This document shows positions 57,791-64,000 of a DNA stretch of 64,000 bases, piece after piece. The stretch covers positions 15,275,024 to 15,339,023 of the forward strand of contig OZ038496.1 of assembly GCA_964036315.1 (NCBI GenBank), written 5' to 3'. The notes beneath the pieces were generated by a model. It was not told where the DNA came from. It was given only the letters and a program-made list of their open reading frames with translations, and ran no database searches. A program made the position numbers and the translations under genes. Every line of letters begins with the position of its first letter. The first letter of the stretch is position 1. The DNA comes from Acanthosepion esculentum (Eukaryota; Mollusca; Cephalopoda; Sepiida; Sepiidae).

Positions 57791-58632
57791 CTGTAAGCAA
57801 AGTTATAAAAAAAAGTAAAGAGAACAATGAACACCAATCAAAATAAATAGTTAAAAAGCAAAATTTATTAAAAACATAGAAGCGAGTTAAAAATCTAGAA
57901 AGAAGCCCAGCCCAAGGAAAATATATTCTTTAAGGAACAAATGAACAGCAGTATAAATAATCAAATGGCAAATGTCATTTTGCTAGAAAACATTTTATGA
58001 AATGGTTTGTCAATGTAATAGCTTTAACAAATAACTGGAAATTACCAACTTATTTAGTTGGTTTTGACAGAAATAAAATAAAATTCTTATTAAATGTTAC
58101 TAAACATTGTATAACATTTTAGTAATCATTTCATTATTGAAAAAAATGAAGCAGAAAGTGTCAAAGCACATTTTGGTAAAGCAGAAAGATTCATTTTCTG
58201 AGTAATATAGGAGAGTAATGAGTTCAATCTGCATACCATGAATATGGCTTTTATGTAGTTTCTATTGCCCATCTTTATTACTATAATACAATCTCTGCTT
58301 GACAAACAGAAAGTGTCATGGATAATGGTAGGTATGTAAACATACAACATGCCCCCTTACCCAAGCTTCCTACCGACCAGCCAATGACCACCCCATGTTG
58401 CATTTCAATCTTGATCTTGTCAGTATGCAGAGAAAGAGCAATGCATGTGTAGCAGGAAACCTGTTATTCTGTAGCACAGACACAGGAAACACATTGCAAT
58501 GGATTCTGGTTCAGTAAGTACTGATGTGACCTGTGTTGAGCACAAAAGCCTTCTGACTTCTCAACAAACACTTGCCTTTTTATATGTTCTTGCCAAGCCA
58601 GAGAATTTGCATATTGAGAACGCTGCCAGCCT

Positions 58633-58683
58633 TGATCCGACTCAATGACGCATACACACCGTATGCGTCATTGAGTCAGATCA
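58633..58683. repeat. Near-perfect hairpin, 23-bp arms, 5-bp loop
   Basis: TGATCCGACTCAATGACGC plus ATAC pairs with GTATGCGTCATTGAGTC plus AGATCA, one mismatch in 23; the loop is ACACC. It is CpG-containing in otherwise AT-rich DNA. It could be the closing hairpin of a foldback MITE or a structured RNA; no partner ends were found. Confidence 0.9.
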
Positions 58684-59053
58684 GCGCCAATGCTCAGACG
58701 GTTTGCCTCGCTAAAAATTTGCTCGTCCTATAGACACATTTAGGCTGTTACTCTAGCCCACTTGGACCTCTGAGGTAATTCTCCAGCACAGTATGCTCAC
58801 AAGGTAACACGATGAAATAAATGCTACATTGAGAAATAACACAAACCATGTTTACCATGTGCAGGTGTTTATTCAGGGCTTTGTGACAAGTTCTGCTATG
58901 TCATTTCTTTCCCCTACCAGCTCCTTGCCTATACATGGTGGCTATCAATATGAAAAAAAATTGGAACTGCAACACAGACACCATCCAAAGATGGACCAGA
59001 ACTCTTCCCAATCTCAAGCATTATGATTAATACTGACCAGCACCCAGATATAC

Positions 59054-59107
59054 CTCTATTTTTGGTTTTGTTGCCATTTGAATCTTGAAAATCGCTTTAC
59101 TTTCCAT
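59054..59107 (-). CDS. Possible first coding exon of SPATS2 (weak candidate)
   Basis: A short minus-strand frame from ATG at 59107 (context GGAATGG) or 59077 runs to GAG followed by GTATAT, leaving phase 0 as exon a requires. It would add MESKAIFKIQMATKPKIE or MATKPKIE; the Lys-rich end recalls MKEKI before the conserved domain in human SPATS2. However, several other ATG-to-GT frames in phase 0 occur by chance in 57.8-61.1 kb (for example near 60.5 and 61.1 kb), and an overlapping one here uses GTAAAG. The start is unsettled. Confidence 0.18.
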
Positions 59108-62100
59108 TCCATTCCCCTTACTTAAAGTGGATGCTATTTAGAAGTCCAAACTTTAAAAGTTGTTACAAGTATAAAACCACCTTCTCCCCTTTCTATATGG
59201 GTGTCCATATTATCACAGGTAGGTTTGAGCGTGAGTGAAAGAGACTTTTTTTTTTAACATGGCTAACTCCAAAGCCTGAAGTAATAACAAGCTATTGTGG
59301 GGTCATTACTGATTAGTGGTCAACAACAAGAAGCACAGTATATCATTTCTAGCCAATCTGGAGCAAAAATAGACAAAGATACAGAAATTGTTTGTTATTA
59401 AGCACAAAAATGTTTTTTGATCTCAGAAATGATAGGTCAAATAATGTCATATTTCTACCAGAGAACAATGGAGTCAGAATTTGTTTGCAAGGGATGGGGC
59501 TTATGACTTGTAGCAAAACTAAAGAATTATATTCTTCAAGGTAAAGCAACAAAAAAAAATTACATGGAATGTGATGCTGACCTCCCAATTCATTACCAGC
59601 GGTCAACTTTATATGCTCTAATATCTTTTTCAACGAAAGACAAAAATAATGACAATTATCAAGTTTTCGTACTGTTTGTAGAGTACTGAACAATTATTTA
59701 AAAAATAAAAAATAAAAAAAAACTTTAAAAATTCAACTATTCAGGGTTAAATTATTTTTTTTAATAACTGTTTTAAATGCAAAACAAAATAAAAGTAAGC
59801 AAATCACCCAGTGGCTCTATGAGCAAAGTATTCCTGTCCAAAGAAAAAGAAAAAAAAATTGATTCAATCAAAGGAAAGCTCAAAGTTGTTACAAATTCCT
59901 GGAAATGTTAGGTTATATTAATCAATTGATAATTCCAGACAATTTTTAAAGTTGTTCAGAACCCAACTGATTTCAAATCTCTGAAAACACCTGATGTTTC
60001 CCTTTAATAGATCAACTACAAGCTGGGTTGCCCAATATGCTTCTCAAAAATCCCATCTGAAATGAGGAAAAAAAAGAATATCTGTCAAGCAGATTTTCCT
60101 ACATGTCAGGCAAAAAGGCGGCATTTATTCTGAGGATGCTCATAATTCCCACAGATAAGACTGCTGAACTCAAGCAACTTCAATTTTCAACTTGACAAAA
60201 CACGGACAATTTCAATGGCTTCAACCTGACCTATCCATGTATTTCCCCAGGACCAACTTTATATGGTTGTATCCTTTTTCAATGAGAACAGTACTTAACA
60301 CTGTATACCAAGATGTCAGTATAATGGACAAAATCACTTTTGTTTTGAGTAGCAGCACTATTTTTCAGTAACCACATTTTAATGTGAAGTTATCTCCCCT
60401 AAAAGCAATGCTGGCTATCCTAGGTAATACATTTATTAAAGAGCATAGAGTAGGCATAAAATTTTAGTAAGTCATCTAACAAGACTATGGTAACACTTGA
60501 GATTCGTTTGGAAACATCATTAAGATTTGCATCCAAAGACAAAACAAATACTGGCATTATAATGCCCTTATATTGTTATTTTATGAAACCTAGAAAGACA
60601 AATCAGCAGTGCATTCTTTTAATAACTACCAGGATAGTTAAAAAATAAAGACCTAAATCAAGTGTCCAGCATGTGCAAGAATGAAACCAGACTTGCTCAT
60701 AGACCAATTTATCTACCATATAAAAGCAACATCTGTCTCGGGGGGGGGGGGGGGTGATCACCATGGAGGGAAGGATTATGAAATTTTACGGGAGATTAAC
60801 TTTCTAGTTGGATTTATTAGATTATGTCAATAATGCCTTGCATGATTGAAAGCATTCATAAAATGAAAGTTGTAGATTTTATATACTTTTCTTGACAATT
60901 GCATGTACAAGTAAAAAGAGAAAGAAAGCAGAACTAAAAACAAATATTGGAAATAAACAGGACCTATCTCTCCATGCATATATGAAGGTGGTATAATGGT
61001 AGCAGCTTGGCACAAGAAAATGATAAGCAGAGTTCTTATTCTAGTTGAATTGGTTACATCCATTTTTATACAAATAACCTTGGAAAGATATAAATCCATC
61101 TCTTCTCCTGCACACAGCTATGGGTTAAATATTAGAGCAGTCTAGGTTCCAAAGTTTTGTTTGCTAACCAATTTAGAAGGACAACTGAATTCAAAAACCA
61201 GTTGGGCAGTGGGCAAGTAACTCCAGCTCATAAAAGGCCTACTTGCCATGGAAACTAGCTGAAAACACCTAGCAGGTTGAAGCTGTGGTCCTAGACTCTG
61301 AATTTGGGAGTGTATGGGACTTGAGAATTTATCAAGTGATCTCATATTGCAAACCTTTTTTTATTTTATTTTTTCCTTTTTTTTTTTTTTGTTGTTGAAA
61401 GATTAAAAAGATGCGTGATAAATATGTAGACATCATAAAAAAAGTCATATCCACCCACATCATGTGAAACTGATATATTCAGATTACTTTAAAGTAGTTG
61501 GATGTCTTAAAAGCCTTATTCTCCAACTGCCTCAAAACATATTTCAGAAAAACAAATAAGAACACCTTTTCAATATGCATACTGAACACAGACAGGATTC
61601 TGATAAATAATAGACAAGTGGAAATAGTAAACAAGATAGATTTAAATAATTGAGGAATTTTCAAATGGGTTTAAAAAAAAACAAAAAAAAACAGAAATAT
61701 ATCTCCTTTCACAAAGATTGGAAATGCTAATTTTAAAAACAAACCCAGGAAGCATGCATTAAAAACATTCAAAATAATTACTTTTAACACTAAAATACCC
61801 TAAAAATCTTTATATACTTAAAAAATAAAATAAAATATATAATTTTAAATAGATGAAGGTTTGAGAAGTTTGTGAGAGGAAATTAACTGCCTGTCTTTAT
61901 ATCTTAAGTTTAGATCAGTGAACACTCTCCAGTCAGTGGATGATCAGTTATAACAAATGGCCAAGATATCAACAGAAGGTGGTGAACTTGTGGTCATTTG
62001 GTACACTATCCAGACTGGATTATTGATTAAAATTTAATCAAAAAACAGAAAAATGAAGTAGTATTTTCCTAGCAAGAGACAAAAGTATAACAGGGTTAGT

Positions 62101-62282
62101 AGTTTTTGTTTTTTTGTTTATATATGTTACATCAAAGTGGATTGCTAAGGGAAAAAGGATCTGATCATTCACTAATGTCAACCTCCTGACATTATTTCTG
62201 CTGATTCCTTGATTTATATTTTGATAGGATTCATCAACAGTGTTTCCCCACCTACGTTTCCCATTAGAAAACGGTTGAAATA

Positions 62283-62464
62283 GTCTAGAACAGAGTTTTT
62301 TAAACTTTGAGTCCTGATCCTTCAGTGGGTCACAACAAAAAAAGAAAGAAAAAAAATACACAGGTGAGAGCAAAATGCAAAACATAAACAACTCTAAATG
62401 TTGCACAGCACTCATAAATCACGAGTTTTTCACTAAGTTAAGCTCATATTATATTCTATTTTTA

Positions 62465-62497
<33 letters not shown>

Positions 62498-62813
62498 GTT
62501 TGTTCTCACTGAGTTTATGTATCTAGTTCATCAGACTAGTTGTAGACTGAATGACAGAATTTCCTTTAAACTTGTTTTTATTAAAAGTAATAATTTTATA
62601 TTCATACAAATAGGTAATAAAAATAGATACATGCAATTACAATATGTGTAGACCATAAGAAATATACATATAAATTGTCAATGCTAAATAAATGAACCTA
62701 GTGAACAGAGTTTGTCTTTGATTTATTATATGTAGGTATAATGGGTTGCAGTGCAAAATGCTGTTCTTGCTGTGGATGGCAGTAAGAAATGTTTGAAATC
62801 TGCTGGTCTAAAA
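62283..62813. mobile_element. Second hAT-type non-autonomous element
   Basis: 62291 begins CAGAGTTTTTTAAACTTTG, and the other end (62805), reversed, reads CAGCAGATTTCAAAC. The flanks are GTCTAGAA and GTCTAAAA, an 8-bp duplication with one change. It is 515 bp long with no transposase. The GTGGGTCACAAC stretch after the left end is typical of hAT subterminal DNA. Confidence 0.75.
62466..62499. repeat. CA/TA microsatellite
   Basis: (CA)7 followed by (TA)9 inside the second hAT-type element. Confidence 0.95.
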
Positions 62814-63239
62814 GCTACACAAGAACAGCTATTGAGCATGATAGCCAGTAAGAAAAATATCATTTCTAATTCTTTCACTAACAAGTAGTCAAGAACATTT
62901 TACCAATAGAGTTGTAGAATGCTGGAAGGGTTTCCAAAACAATAATGGCTCTTCTGGTTCTAAAATAATTGTCCCTCTTATATTCAAATTTTCCTGATAG
63001 TCAAAAGAATCCATTCTTTCAGCTGGATCTAAACTAAAATTATCCATAAGAAAACCAAATTCAAAATACAATTTATATCATACAAGCAGAATATTATTTG
63101 AAAATTAATTTGTCCAAGTGTACATTTAAAATGTTTTTAGTAGATAATAGAAAAAATTCTTTAAATCAGTCACAGGTGTAACAGGGATTGACTAGATACT
63201 CTAGCAGACAGGCATTATCAGATACGAGTGGCCAGATTA

Positions 63240-63931
63240 TTTATATAGATAGATAGATAGATATAGATAGAGATAGATAGATAGATAGATATAGATAGAG
63301 ATAGATAGATAGAGATAGATAGATAGATAGAGATAGATAGATAGATAGATATAGATAGAGATAGATAGATAGAGATAGATAGATAGATAGAGATAGATAG
63401 ATAGAGATAGATAGATAGAGATAGATAGAGATAGATAGATAGAGATAGATAGAGATAGATAGATAGAGATAGATAGATAGAGATAGATAGATAGAGATAG
63501 ATAGATAGAGATAGATAGATAGAGATAGATAGATAGAGATAGATAGATAGAGATAGATAGATAGAGATAGATAGATAGAGATAGATAGATAGAGATAGAT
63601 AGATAGAGATAGATAGATAGAGATAGATAGATAGAGATAGATAGAGATAGATAGAGATAGATAGATAGATAGAGATAGATAGAGATAGATAGAGATAGAT
63701 AGATAGATAGAGATAGATAGATAGATAGAGATAGATAGATAGAGATATATAGATAGATAGATAGATATAGATAGATAGATATAGATAGATAGATAGATAT
63801 AGATAGATAGAGATAGATAGATAGATATAGATAGATAGAGATAGATAGATAGATATAGATAGATAGAGATAGATAGATAGATATAGATAGATATAGATAG
63901 ATAGATATAGATAGATAGATATAGATAGATA
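63240..63931. repeat. GATA-type satellite array, about 690 bp
   Basis: GATA tetranucleotides broken at regular places by GAGATA or TATA. In the centre (about 63460-63640) a 14-bp higher-order unit ATAGATAGATAGAG is repeated almost perfectly. The long Ser/Leu/Ile/Tyr frames read through it are an artefact of the repeat. Confidence 0.97.
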
Positions 63932-64000
63932 TTAAATAGGTGGTTAATGAAATTTGAAGGATAAAAAAAAACCAACAAAATAACACTAATGTTGTCAATA

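Larger units (their letters stand above)
57791..62280. other. Upstream region of SPATS2, mostly unrecognised
   Basis: This should hold the first coding and 5' UTR exons, or part of the intron before them. A strong minus-strand donor GTAAGG follows CTTGG near 58370, compatible with a 5' UTR exon, but nothing confirms it. It also contains the hairpin at 58633 and a G-run at 60740-60753. Confidence 0.35.

Noticed and set aside
60827..61099. Minus frame starting MDLYLSK and ending at a GT as first SPATS2 exon
   Set aside because: The phase fits, but the donor (GTTATT) is poor and the peptide has no resemblance to the family N-terminus; one of several chance candidates.
63237..63998. Two overlapping 245-253-codon minus-strand frames of Ser/Leu/Ile/Tyr
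   Set aside because: They are translations of the GATA-type array; the same pattern is open in other frames and there is no other sequence content.

Overview
The window is animal nuclear DNA: strongly AT-rich, full of dinucleotide and GATA microsatellites, with one multi-exon gene whose introns run to 8 kb and a dense load of degraded transposons. Diverged tRNA-derived SINE-like units with a GAGTTCAAATTCC-type B box, jockey/CR1-type and RTE-type LINE tails, mariner, hAT and P-type DNA transposons together suggest a mollusc, most likely a cephalopod. The organism is an inference from repeat types and protein resemblance, not proven.

The only host gene I can support lies on the minus strand. 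It is an orthologue of vertebrate SPATS2/SPATS2L (spermatogenesis-associated serine-rich protein 2 family). Fourteen coding exons between 57790 and 18796 can be chained with compatible splice phases into 570 codons ending in TAA. In order they encode a UBA/CUE-like helical domain, a Lys-rich patch, a Ser-rich low-complexity region, a helical SPATS2 core, Ser/Pro linkers and an Arg/Gly-rich tail. The first coding exon (start codon) was not identified with confidence; it lies upstream of 57790, in or beyond this window. One exon is only 22 bp.

Layout by plus-strand coordinate. 1-18.5 kb is 3' of the gene and holds mobile elements: a SINE (2.0-2.2 kb), a complete but dead P-type/THAP9-like transposon with terminal inverted repeats and a target duplication (2793-6976), RTE-type LINE tails (8.6-9.35 kb), a composite inverted SINE pair (9.66-10.02 kb), a hAT element with an 8-bp target duplication (10183-10929), a jockey-type LINE 3' part (13.1-13.65 kb), an antisense RTE-type tail (14.7-15.2 kb) and a 450-bp foldback (15728-16180). 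18.8-57.8 kb is the gene. Its introns carry mariner remnants and a young deletion-derivative mariner with 68-bp inverted repeats (22902-23774), two more foldbacks (24760-25270, 36271-36532), a 1.4-kb unclassified repeat present twice (about 27 and 48 kb), a 17-copy 33-bp minisatellite just upstream of an exon (41032-41598), and several LINE fragments. 57.8-64 kb is upstream of the last recognised exon and holds a near-perfect 23-bp-arm hairpin, a second hAT-type element and a roughly 690-bp GATA-type array at the right edge.

Nothing looks bacterial, viral or like an operon or CRISPR locus. The most unusual signals are the minisatellite whose every unit imitates a 3' splice site, the long intronic foldbacks, and the well-delimited DNA transposons.
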